A stretch of 47,223 nucleotides of DNA, taken from the NCBI RefSeq assembly GCF_008123965.1, contig NZ_VSTH01000082.1, forward strand, positions 7,047 to 54,269. Direction: 5' to 3'. The position numbers were made by a program, and so were the translations under genes. The notes under the pieces were generated by a model. It worked only from the letters and a program-made list of their open reading frames with translations, was not told where the DNA came from and did not search any database. Of the stretch, positions 31,625-39,463 are shown in pieces; position 1 is the stretch's first letter, and every line of letters begins with the position of its first letter. This stretch comes from Bradyrhizobium hipponense. GTDB taxonomy: Bacteria > Pseudomonadota > Alphaproteobacteria > Rhizobiales > Xanthobacteraceae.

Positions 31625-33490
31625 ATGGCCAGCCTTTCGGCCTCGAACCATGTCGCCCGGGTCTTGTCCGTCGCCAGTCATGTGGCCGATGTCGATTCCT
31701 CTTCGCGGATCGCCAGTTCCTGGCGGCGCTGCCTGATCAGCCACAAGCTGGATCCCGCCCGTCAGGGTCCGCCGCAGACGCTGACCGAAGCGGAGGTCCG
31801 GCACGTCGCCGAGCCGATGGAGCAACTGATCCGGCAGGCAACGCCGGAACTGGAGGATCTCGCCCGCGTGCTGCGTGACGCCGGCTATTGCGTCAATCTC
31901 GCCGACCCCAGCGCCACGATGCTCTGGAGTCGGCTGCCCGGCGCCGCCGATACCGAGATCTTCATGCGCTGGAAAGTCTACACCGGCTCGAATTTTTCCG
32001 AGGCCTTCGAAGGCACCAATGGGCTCGGCACGGCGCTGGCCGAGCAGAAGCCGATCCTTGTGCATCGCGACGAACATTTCCGTGCGCAATGGAGCATGTT
32101 TTCCTGCGCGGTCACTCCGTTGTTCGATGAGGCTGGTCGCCTCGCCGGTGCCGTCAACATCACGTCCTGCCGCGATGACCTTAGCCGCACCGCGCACCAG
32201 CTCGCGCTGGCAGTGGCCATCGAAGCGGCGCGGCGGATCGAGGCCGCGATCTTCCGCGGCCATTTCCGCAATGCCTGGATCGCGACCGTGCCGGGGGACG
32301 GTGGCAGCGGCCTGCTCGCCTATGACGACGACCGCCGCATCGTCGGCGCTTGCCGGTCGGCGCGTGCGCTGCTGGGCCTCACCGACGGACTGATCGCATC
32401 AGGCATCGATCTGTCGCGCTACATCAAGTTCGATCATCAGGCCGCACGCGGCACCGACGCTCCGGTCGAGCTGCGCCGCGCTGATGGCAGCTCGATGGGT
32501 CAGGGCCATATCACGCCGCCGTTGCGCGCCAGGTCGTCCGCGCGCCCGATTGCGTCGCGCCGCGAGGGTCCGGTCGACCGCTTCGACGCCCTGCACCGGC
32601 TCGCCGGCCGCGATCCCGGTCTGATCAAGAGCGTGAAGCGGCTCAGAAGCATCGGCGACCACAATCTGCCGGTGCTGTTGCATGGCGAGACCGGGGTCGG
32701 CAAGGATGTCTTTGCGCGCGCCATTCACGCGGCTAGCAACCGCGCGCGCAACAACTACGTCGCGCTGAACTGCGCGGCGATGCCGGAAAGCCTGATCGAC
32801 GCCGAACTGTTCGGCTACGAGGCCGGCGCCTTCACCGGCGCGCGGCGCGACGGCTCGAAAGGCCTGATCGTGCAGGCCGACGGCGGCACGCTATTCCTGG
32901 ACGAGATCGGCGACATGCCGATCGCGCTGCAGACCCGTCTGCTTCGCGTGCTGGAGAACCGCGAGGTCTGGCCGCTCGGCGCGCTCAAGCCGATGCCGGT
33001 CGACATCCGCCTGATCAGCGCCACCCATCGTGATCTCGGTCGCATGGCGGAGGAGGGCGCCTTCCGCGCCGACCTATATTTTCGCCTGCGCGGCTTGGAA
33101 GTGCGATTGCCGGCACTGCGCGAACGCGCGGACCGGGACGACGTCATCCGCCAGATCGCGAGCGAGGAGGCGCCGTTTTGCCGGCTCTCGCAGGAAGCCT
33201 GGTCGCTGCTCTCGACCTATCCGTATCCCGGCAACATGCGCCAGCTCCGCCACTTGCTGCGGCTCGCCGGCTGCACGGCGGAGAATGGTATCATCACCGA
33301 TGCCGATCTCGATCTGCCGCCGTTCGGTGGAAGGGCGGAGCCGGACCTCGCGGCAACGGAACGCGCGACGATCACGGAAGCACTGCGCAAGCATGGCGGC
33401 CGGGTAACTGAGGCGGCGCGAGCGCTGAAGCTCAGCCGCGCGACGCTGTATCGCAAGATCAAGACGCTGAAGATCGAGGCCGCGCAGTAG
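31625..33490 (+). CDS. Sigma-54-dependent regulator, AcoR type (GAF-AAA-Fis)
   Basis: An enhancer-binding activator of 621 residues. An N-terminal GAF-like sensory domain (about 70-210; GTNGLGTALAEQKPILVHRDEHF) resembles AcoR. The AAA+ domain contains GETGVGKD, the sigma-54 contact loop GAFTGA and Walker B TLFLDEIGD. The C-terminal Fis-type helix-turn-helix ends in GRVTEAARALKLSRATLYRKIK. The GAFTGA loop is intact, so true sigma-54 activation is expected. I use the ATG at 31625, nine bases after GGTGGAG; a GTG at 31610 is the alternative. Target genes are not obvious: the carboxylase lies upstream on the same strand and the monooxygenase pair downstream on the other. Confidence 0.93.
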   Translation: MASLSASNHVARVLSVASHVADVDSSSRIASSWRRCLISHKLDPARQGPPQTLTEAEVRHVAEPMEQLIRQATPELEDLARVLRDAGYCVNLADPSATMLWSRLPGAADTEIFMRWKVYTGSNFSEAFEGTNGLGTALAEQKPILVHRDEHFRAQWSMFSCAVTPLFDEAGRLAGAVNITSCRDDLSRTAHQLALAVAIEAARRIEAAIFRGHFRNAWIATVPGDGGSGLLAYDDDRRIVGACRSARALLGLTDGLIASGIDLSRYIKFDHQAARGTDAPVELRRADGSSMGQGHITPPLRARSSARPIASRREGPVDRFDALHRLAGRDPGLIKSVKRLRSIGDHNLPVLLHGETGVGKDVFARAIHAASNRARNNYVALNCAAMPESLIDAELFGYEAGAFTGARRDGSKGLIVQADGGTLFLDEIGDMPIALQTRLLRVLENREVWPLGALKPMPVDIRLISATHRDLGRMAEEGAFRADLYFRLRGLEVRLPALRERADRDDVIRQIASEEAPFCRLSQEAWSLLSTYPYPGNMRQLRHLLRLAGCTAENGIITDADLDLPPFGGRAEPDLAATERATITEALRKHGGRVTEAARALKLSRATLYRKIKTLKIEAAQ

Positions 33491-33524
33491 CGCACAACGG
33501 CTCTTGCCAGCGGCGCTTTTTCTT

Positions 33525-33672
33525 CCCCTCTCCCCTTGTGGGAGAGGGTGGATCGCCGCGCAGCGGCGAAACGGGTGAGGGGTCTGCTTCCGCGAATCCA
33601 CCGCCCCTGTGTACGAGGAGAGAACCCCTCATCCGGCGCTTCGCGCCACCTTCTCCCACAAGGGGAGAAGGG
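33525..33672. repeat. Intergenic palindromic repeat, copy D
   Basis: ccccttgtgggagagggtgg, cgccgcgcagcggcg and acgggtgagggg form the left half. cccctcatccggcgcttcgcgcc with ccttctcccacaaggggag forms the right half. The orientation is that of copy C, and the right half is the reverse complement of the left half of copy B. It fills nearly the whole gap between two convergent genes. Confidence 0.8.
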
Positions 33673-33689
33673 AACGGCAGTGCGCGCGG

Positions 33690-34244
33690 CTAAGAAAAAT
33701 CGCTCCAGCTCAGATGCCGCGAGTCGAGATCGCCGACGGTTACGGTGCCGCGCATCTCGCGCGGGGTGTGGAAACTGCTGCGGAGATAGACGAGCGGGGT
33801 CGCTTCCGTCGCGTGCGACACGCCACTCACCTCGCCGACGAAGATCGAATGCGTCCTGGTCTCGAATTCCTGAGCCAGTACGCAGTCGAACGCGGCGACC
33901 GCATCCGTCAGCACCGGCGCGCCGGTTGCGCCGCGCGTCCACTGGCCGAAGGCAAAACGGTCGTCGCCGTTGACGCCCTTCTGACCGCTGAAGGTCAGCG
34001 CCAGCAGCGCGTGATCCTCGTGCAGGAAGTTGATTGCAAAAGCGCCTTCCTCGCGGATGCGCGCGTGCGCACTGGCGTTGCGGTTGACGCAAACGATCAG
34101 CGAGGGCGGATTGTCCGACAGTGAGCAGGCCGACGTCACCGTCAGCCCCGTGCGGGTGCCGTGCTCGGCCCCCACCGTCACCAGGGCGACGGCGCCGGCG
34201 CATTGGCGCATCGCCTGCTTGAAATCCTTTGCATCGATGCTCAC
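33690..34244 (-). CDS. Flavin reductase (FMN-binding, two-component monooxygenase partner)
   Basis: A flavin reductase-like protein of 184 residues that should supply reduced FMN or FAD using NAD(P)H. Family motifs are FKQAMRQCAGAVALVT near the N-terminus, GLTVTSACSLSDNPPSLIVCVN (flavin binding) and FAINFL. The GTG start at 34244 has GGAGG seven bases upstream. It lies 57 bases after the LLM-class oxygenase on the same strand, with a hairpin in the gap. The pair is best read as reductase plus oxygenase of one system. Confidence 0.88.
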   Translation of the reverse strand: MSIDAKDFKQAMRQCAGAVALVTVGAEHGTRTGLTVTSACSLSDNPPSLIVCVNRNASAHARIREEGAFAINFLHEDHALLALTFSGQKGVNGDDRFAFGQWTRGATGAPVLTDAVAAFDCVLAQEFETRTHSIFVGEVSGVSHATEATPLVYLRSSFHTPREMRGTVTVGDLDSRHLSWSDFS

Positions 34245-34266
34245 GCCTGAGCCTCCGAAAATGAAG

Positions 34267-34294
34267 CGGGTGCGGCACGGTCGCGCCGCACCCG
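34267..34294. other. Hairpin between oxygenase and reductase genes
   Basis: cgggtgcggc (34267-34276) pairs perfectly with gccgcacccg (34285-34294) around eight bases. It lies in the 57-base gap between the two monooxygenase-system genes. On the minus strand the tail is cttcatttt, a weak U-tract. It could attenuate or stabilise the message and so set the reductase-to-oxygenase ratio; this is inference. Confidence 0.5.
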
Positions 34295-34301
34295 TTTCCG
34301 G

Positions 34302-35399
34302 TCAAGCCGCCTTCTTCGCGGAGCCGAGATGCGCCAGCCGCGGCATTACCTCGTTCTTGAGCAGCGAAAGCGAGTGGTGCCAGGCTTCTGCCTTGTGCTT
34401 GTAGTCGAAGCCGAACACCAGGAGCACGCCGAAGCCGCCGACCTCGTCGTAGATCTTCTCGATCTTCTCGGCGACGGTTGCGGGCGAGCCGACGATCCAG
34501 TTCCGTTTGGCGCAATATTCGACAGTGACGTCGCTGTCGGGCACGTCGGGCGCGTGCTTGAGATAATCCTTGAAGCCGAAATGGCCGAGCAGGGGCAGGA
34601 AGTATTCGCTCATCATCCGGCCCATCATGTCGCCGGTGGAGAGCTTCCAGGCCTCCGCGTCGGTGTCGGCGACGAACACCTCGCGCACCAGCCGCCAGTC
34701 CTGGCGGTTCGGCTTGCGTCCGGTTTTGGCGGCGCCGATCTCGACCGAGTCCCAATGGCTGCCGACATAGGCCGGGTTGAGGTTGAGGCTCATCGGGATA
34801 AAGCCGCGCTCGCCGGCGAGCTTTAGTGTGTCCGAGTTCTTGGAGAGCCCGGCAACCCCGATCGGCGGATGCGGCGCCTGCAACGGCTTGATGTGGGGCT
34901 TGAGGAAATCGAACATCGTGTCCGGCTTGGTCACCGTCCAGTACTTGCCCTTGTAGGTGAAGGGCGCAGGATCGGACCAAAGCTTCAGGATGATCTCCAG
35001 CGCCTCGCGGGTCATGTCGCGGTTCTGCCCGCTCATGCCGTCGACGTTGAACATCGCCCAGTCGCTCGGCAGGCCCGACGCCGCGACGCCGAAATTGAGC
35101 CGGCCCTCGGAGAGATGGTCGAGCATGGCGACGCGGTTGGCGAGCTCGGCGGGGTGGTGATAGGGCAGCAGGAAGCCGCCCGGTCCGATGCGGATATTCT
35201 TGGTCTGCATCAGCGCCTGCGCGATCAGCAGGTCCGGGGTGGGATTGGGTTCCCACGGCGCGGTGTGGTGCTCGCCGACCCAAGCCTCCTGATAGCCGAG
35301 CTCGTCGAGCCAGCGCATGACTTGCAGGTCCCAGTCGTTCCCTTCTTTCAGGCCGCACTCCGGCGGGTGCGAAGGCATCGTGAAATAGCCGATCTCCAT
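34302..35399 (-). CDS. LLM-class flavin-dependent monooxygenase (luciferase-like)
   Basis: A bacterial-luciferase-family TIM-barrel oxygenase of 365 residues. It starts MEIGYFTMPSHPPE and shows WVGEHHTAPWEPNP (the family EHH motif), LDHLSEGRLNFGV, and DFLKPHIKPLQAPHPPIGVAG. It uses reduced flavin and oxygen to oxidise an unknown organic substrate, and the adjacent reductase gene is the expected flavin source. The ATG at 35397-35399 follows GAGGA by six bases; the frame is open far upstream (to 36692) but crosses the dgoK gene there. It is divergent from dgoK, and the 210-base gap may carry shared operators. Confidence 0.92.
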   Translation of the reverse strand: MEIGYFTMPSHPPECGLKEGNDWDLQVMRWLDELGYQEAWVGEHHTAPWEPNPTPDLLIAQALMQTKNIRIGPGGFLLPYHHPAELANRVAMLDHLSEGRLNFGVAASGLPSDWAMFNVDGMSGQNRDMTREALEIILKLWSDPAPFTYKGKYWTVTKPDTMFDFLKPHIKPLQAPHPPIGVAGLSKNSDTLKLAGERGFIPMSLNLNPAYVGSHWDSVEIGAAKTGRKPNRQDWRLVREVFVADTDAEAWKLSTGDMMGRMMSEYFLPLLGHFGFKDYLKHAPDVPDSDVTVEYCAKRNWIVGSPATVAEKIEKIYDEVGGFGVLLVFGFDYKHKAEAWHHSLSLLKNEVMPRLAHLGSAKKAA

Positions 35400-35561
35400 G
35401 GGTTTCCTCATCTGATGTTGACGCGTCTTGTTGCGCGGTTCACGGACGTGATCGAGGAGACTTGAGCAAGCGGTGTGCCAGCCCACCAATGCCTCGAAGA
35501 TGCGAGAAAATGCTGGTTTGCGCCGGCAATTGCCGATATCTCGGGGCAGATTTGCAGTCGT

Positions 35562-35600
35562 CGTCTCATTGTCGCGAGACGGCGTCCCGTTGGTGAGACG
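35562..35600. promoter_or_regulatory. Cluster of CGTCTC/GAGACG half-sites upstream of dgoK
   Basis: CGTCTCA (35562-35568), CGAGACG (35575-35581) and TGAGACG (35594-35600) form two overlapping inverted repeats ending ten bases before the dgoK ATG. CGTCTC-N8-GAGACG is a perfect dyad. Placement over the probable leader suggests repressor binding. No regulator gene is adjacent, so the binding protein is unknown. ATTGTCGCGA inside the cluster recurs before poxB. Confidence 0.35.
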
Positions 35601-35609
35601 AGAAGCGAT

Positions 35610-36524
35610 ATGACTGAACCCGCCTATGTCGCGGTGGACTGGGGCACCAGCAGTTTTCGGCTGTGGCTGATCGATCGCGCCGGCGACGTCCTGGCCGAAC
35701 GCCGCAGCGGCGAGGGCATGCTGGCTGCGGCCAAGGCTGGCTTCGCCGCGGTGCTGCAATCGCATCTTGCTGCGGTCGAGGCGCCGGATCATCTGCCCGT
35801 TCTGGTTTGCGGCATGGCCGGTGCCCGCACTGGCTGGGTTGAGGCCGGCTATGTCGACACGCCGGCGCCGCTCTCGGCCATCCTGCAGCAGGCCGCGCGC
35901 GTGCCTGGCGAGGTTCGCGACATCCGCATTCTGCCGGGCATCGCGCAGCGGGATCCCAATACGCCGGATGTAATGCGCGGCGAGGAAACCCAATTGCTCG
36001 GCGCGCTCGGCCTCGATGCCCCGGGTGAGGCGCTGGTCTGCATGCCCGGCACGCATTCGAAGTGGGTGCGTGTGAACAATGGCACCGTCGAGCAATTTTC
36101 GACTTTCATGACCGGCGAGCTCTTCAGCGTGGTGTCGCGCGAGACGATCTTGTCGCTTGCGGTGGCCGGTGCCGACGAGGCCGAGGACGTCGCGAGCTTC
36201 AAGGCGGCCGTGATCGCCGCGTTCGAAGCGCCGGCCTACGCAGCCAACCTGCTGTTTCGCGCGCGGTCGCGGCAGCTCCTGTTCGGCGGTACGCCGGCCG
36301 CGGCGCGCGAGACGGTTTCGGGCACGCTGATCGGCATCGAGCTGGCGGCAGGCCTCTCCCGCACTGTGCCGAAAGCGGGCATCACACTGGTCGCGTCGGG
36401 ACGGCTGGCGATGCTGTATCGGCTGGCCTTTGACGCACTGTCGGTGAGCGCCGCACCGCTCGAGGCCGATGAAGCCGTTCGCCGCGGTCTGTCGATGGCG
36501 GCTGCCGCGATCTGGACAAGATAG
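35610..36524 (+). CDS. dgoK: 2-dehydro-3-deoxygalactonokinase
   Basis: The enzyme phosphorylates 2-keto-3-deoxy-D-galactonate with ATP in the De Ley-Doudoroff route of galactose breakdown. It has 304 residues, a normal length. The start VAVDWGTSSFRLWLID is the actin-like phosphate 1 motif of this family. CMPGTHSKWVRV, TFMTGELF and FGGTPAAARETVSGTLIG are further DgoK signatures. The ATG at 35610 was chosen because the ATPase fold begins there. dgoA starts 13 bases after the stop, so the two form an operon. The oxygenase gene is divergent. Confidence 0.93.
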   Translation: MTEPAYVAVDWGTSSFRLWLIDRAGDVLAERRSGEGMLAAAKAGFAAVLQSHLAAVEAPDHLPVLVCGMAGARTGWVEAGYVDTPAPLSAILQQAARVPGEVRDIRILPGIAQRDPNTPDVMRGEETQLLGALGLDAPGEALVCMPGTHSKWVRVNNGTVEQFSTFMTGELFSVVSRETILSLAVAGADEAEDVASFKAAVIAAFEAPAYAANLLFRARSRQLLFGGTPAAARETVSGTLIGIELAAGLSRTVPKAGITLVASGRLAMLYRLAFDALSVSAAPLEADEAVRRGLSMAAAAIWTR

Positions 36525-36537
36525 AAGGAATTTTGAC

Positions 36538-37170
36538 ATGAGCGTTCCCTTTCCGCCGATGAAGCGGCCGCTGGTCGCAATCCTGCGCGGCGTGAAGCCC
36601 GAGGAAACCGAGGCCGTCGTCGGCGTGCTCATCGAGGCCGGCATGACCGCAATCGAGATTCCCCTGAACTCGCCGGATCCATTTCGTTCCATCGCGACCG
36701 CCGCGAAGCAAGCGCCGGCCGGCGTCCTGATCGGTGCCGGGACGGTGCTGACGGCGCAGGATGTCGATCGACTTCACGATGTCGGCGGTAAGCTCATGGT
36801 CTCGCCGAATGTCGACACCGAGGTGCTGGCGCGCGCGCATCAACACGGCATGGTGACGATGCCGGGCGTGTTCTCGCCGACCGAGGCGCTGCTTGCGGCG
36901 CGATCAGGAGCGTCGAGCCTGAAATTCTTTCCCGCGAGCGTGCTCGGCGCATCCGGCATTGCCGCGATCCGCGCCGTGCTTCCGGCCGGCGTGATGATCG
37001 CCGCCGTCGGTGGTGTCTCCGATCAGAATTTTTCGGAATACATCAACGGCGGCGTGACGGCGTTCGGGCTCGGCAGCAGCCTCTACAAGCCCGGCATGAC
37101 GGCCGCCGATGTCGCGGCCCGCGCCAGGGCGACGATCGCCGCTTACGATCGGGCGATTGCGAAAGACTGA
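36538..37170 (+). CDS. dgoA: 2-dehydro-3-deoxy-6-phosphogalactonate aldolase
   Basis: This class I aldolase splits KDPGal to pyruvate and glyceraldehyde 3-phosphate. It has 210 residues, the KDPG/KDPGal aldolase size. Motifs are VAILRGVKPEE, the catalytic Glu region IEIPLNSPDP, GAGTVLT and the Schiff-base Lys in SLKFFPAS. LNSPDP rather than the TLRTP of KDPG aldolase, and the dgoK neighbour, point to KDPGal. AAGGA lies eight bases before the ATG. The upstream enzymes (galactose dehydrogenase, galactonate dehydratase) are not in the window. Confidence 0.93.
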   Translation: MSVPFPPMKRPLVAILRGVKPEETEAVVGVLIEAGMTAIEIPLNSPDPFRSIATAAKQAPAGVLIGAGTVLTAQDVDRLHDVGGKLMVSPNVDTEVLARAHQHGMVTMPGVFSPTEALLAARSGASSLKFFPASVLGASGIAAIRAVLPAGVMIAAVGGVSDQNFSEYINGGVTAFGLGSSLYKPGMTAADVAARARATIAAYDRAIAKD

Positions 37171-37278
37171 GCCGGCAATAAACAAGCCGTGATCCTGCCT
37201 GGTCTGTTGTCCCTCATATTGTCGCGATGTTGATGTTTCAGCATCGTACAATGTGGCGCGGGACAGCAGGAGACCGAC

Positions 37279-39015
37279 ATGGCGATCAACAACGTGGCCG
37301 ATCTGTTCGCGGCAACGCTCGAACAGGCCGGCGTCAAGCGGATCTACGGCATTGTCGGCGACAGCCTGAATGCTCTAACCGAAGCGCTGCGGCGCCGTCG
37401 TACGATCGAATGGGTGCATGTTCGCCACGAGGAGGTCGCGGCCTTTGCCGCGGCTGGTGAAGCCGAGATGACGGGCAGCCTTGCGGTCTGCGCCGGCTCC
37501 TGTGGCCCGGGCAATCTGCATCTGATCAACGGCCTGTTCGACGCGCATCGCAGCCGGGTTCCCGTGCTGGCGATCGCCGCCCAGATTCCCACCGCCGAGA
37601 TCGGCAGCGGCTATTTCCAGGAAACCCATCCGCAAAACCTGTTCCGGGAATGCAGCCATTATTGCGAGCTGGTCTCGGACCCGAGCCAGCTTCCTTACGT
37701 GCTCGAAAACGCCATCCGCGCCGCTGTCGGCTTGCGCGGCGTTGCCGTCGTCGGCATGCCCGGCGATGTCGCCTTCCGTGCACCGCCGAAGCGCGCGCTG
37801 TCGACGACGCGCGGCCTTGCGCTGTCGGCGCCGAAGATCGTGCCGGCGGAGGGCGAGCTGAAGGCGCTCGCCAACCTCCTGAACGGCGCCGCGCGTGTCA
37901 CGCTGTTCTGCGGCCGCGGCTGCGCCGGGGCGCATGCGCCGCTGATGCAGTTTGCCGAAGCCCTGAAGAGCCCGATCGTGCATGCGCTCGGCGGCAAGGA
38001 GCATGTCGAATACGAGAATCCTTATGATGTCGGCATGACCGGCTTCATCGGCTTCTCCTCCGGTTACGCCGCCATGCACGCCTGCGACGCCCTGGTGATG
38101 CTCGGCTCCGATTTCCCCTACAAGCAGTTCTTTCCGACCGACTGCCAGGTCGCGCAGATCGACATCCGTCCGGAAAATCTTGGTCGGCGCTGCAAGATCG
38201 ATCTCGGCGTCGTCGGCGATGTCAAGCTGACCATCGAGGCGCTGCTGCCGCTCCTCAAGAGCAAGACGCAGCGCAAGCATCTCGATGACGCAATCGGGCA
38301 CTACAAGAAAGCGCGCGAAGGCCTCGACTCGCTGGCCAAGGGCACGCCGGGGAGTAAGCCGATCCATCCGCAATATCTGGCGAAGGTCATCAGCGACCAC
38401 GCCTCCGACGATGCCGTGTTCACCGCCGATGTCGGCACGCCGACGGTGTGGGCCGCGCGCTATCTCGACATGAACGGCCGCCGCCGGCTGGTCGGCTCGT
38501 TCGTGCACGGCTCGATGGCCAACGCCATGCCGCAGGCGATCGGCGCGCAGGCCTCGCAACCCGGCCGGCAGGTGATCTCCCTGTCGGGCGACGGCGGCTT
38601 CACCATGCTGATGGGCGACCTGATCACGCTGACGCAGATGAAGCTGCCGGTGAAGGTCGTCGTCTTCAACAACGGCGTGCTCGGCTTCGTTGCGCTGGAA
38701 ATGAAGGCTGCCGGCTTCGTCGACACCAATGTGGATCTTCAGAACCCGGATTTCGCGGCGATGGCGCGCGCGATGGGCATCTTCGCCAAACGCGTCGAGG
38801 ATCCCGGCGAGCTCCCGGGCGCCATGCAGGAGATCCTGGCGCACAACGGGCCGGCGCTGCTCGACGTCGTCACCGCCAAGCAGGAGCTGTCGATGCCGCC
38901 GACGATTACGCCCGAGCAGATCAAGGGCTTCAGCCTCTGGGTCCTGCGCGCCGTGATGAACGGCCGCGGCGACGAGGTCGTTGACCTCGCCAAGACGAAT
39001 CTGCTGCCGCGCTAA
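37279..39015 (+). CDS. poxB: Pyruvate dehydrogenase (quinone) PoxB
   Basis: A ThDP- and FAD-dependent flavoenzyme that decarboxylates pyruvate to acetate and passes electrons to ubiquinone at the membrane. It has 578 residues. Features include the N-terminal pyrimidine-binding domain with the Glu of HVRHEEVAAFAA, the central FAD domain, and the ThDP motif GDGGFTMLMGDL ending in NN. The C-terminal stretch ELSMPPTITPEQIKGFSLW, LRAVMNGRGDEVVDLAKTN closely resembles E. coli PoxB, including the lipid-binding tail. The ATG at 37279 has caggag upstream. It follows dgoA by 108 bases and may use the pyruvate that pathway releases. Confidence 0.93.
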   Translation: MAINNVADLFAATLEQAGVKRIYGIVGDSLNALTEALRRRRTIEWVHVRHEEVAAFAAAGEAEMTGSLAVCAGSCGPGNLHLINGLFDAHRSRVPVLAIAAQIPTAEIGSGYFQETHPQNLFRECSHYCELVSDPSQLPYVLENAIRAAVGLRGVAVVGMPGDVAFRAPPKRALSTTRGLALSAPKIVPAEGELKALANLLNGAARVTLFCGRGCAGAHAPLMQFAEALKSPIVHALGGKEHVEYENPYDVGMTGFIGFSSGYAAMHACDALVMLGSDFPYKQFFPTDCQVAQIDIRPENLGRRCKIDLGVVGDVKLTIEALLPLLKSKTQRKHLDDAIGHYKKAREGLDSLAKGTPGSKPIHPQYLAKVISDHASDDAVFTADVGTPTVWAARYLDMNGRRRLVGSFVHGSMANAMPQAIGAQASQPGRQVISLSGDGGFTMLMGDLITLTQMKLPVKVVVFNNGVLGFVALEMKAAGFVDTNVDLQNPDFAAMARAMGIFAKRVEDPGELPGAMQEILAHNGPALLDVVTAKQELSMPPTITPEQIKGFSLWVLRAVMNGRGDEVVDLAKTNLLPR

Positions 39016-39029
39016 ACCGCGATCATGCG

Positions 39030-39395
39030 CTAGCTGCGCTTGGCCGAGGGTTGAGGCAGCTGCTCGTCGCGGCGCTGGAAGCGTTGCCAATGCAGCACGA
39101 TGCCGATCAGCAGCGCCGGGACGAAGCCCAGCGCGATCAGGAAATGCGGCAGTTGCTTCGGCGAGATGAAGGCAATCGCGATGTCGGAGATCAGCCAGAG
39201 CGCGGCGAACATCACCGCGAAATCCAGGCGCGGACAGCGGAGATAGTAGAACACGGCGGTGATGACGATGGCTGGCCCGATCGCGATGCCGATCATGACC
39301 GTCGTCAGCTCCTTCGGCGTCAGCGCGTCGAGCATCATCGCTGCCAACAGCCAGATGGCGGCGAACATGGCGACGATGTCGAGCGGATGCCGCAA
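39030..39395 (-). CDS. Small integral membrane protein (121 aa)
   Basis: Four hydrophobic segments (about residues 5-23, 29-50, 55-77, 82-104) and a basic, Gln-rich C-terminus form a compact inner-membrane protein. I chose a TTG start at 39393-39395 because GAGAGG lies seven bases upstream; no suitable ATG exists nearby. The two halves look internally repeated (MFAAIWLLAAMML and MFAALWLISDIAI; LTPKELTTVMIGIA and ISPKQLPHFLIAL), so it probably arose by duplication of a two-helix hairpin. It converges with poxB with a 14-base gap. Function unknown. Confidence 0.7.
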   Translation of the reverse strand: MRHPLDIVAMFAAIWLLAAMMLDALTPKELTTVMIGIAIGPAIVITAVFYYLRCPRLDFAVMFAALWLISDIAIAFISPKQLPHFLIALGFVPALLIGIVLHWQRFQRRDEQLPQPSAKRS

Positions 39396-39463
39396 CCCAA
39401 TTCCTCTCGCAGGATACGCACTATCGTTGTGGCCGCAAACCCCGTCCGTCAAGTAAAATACGC

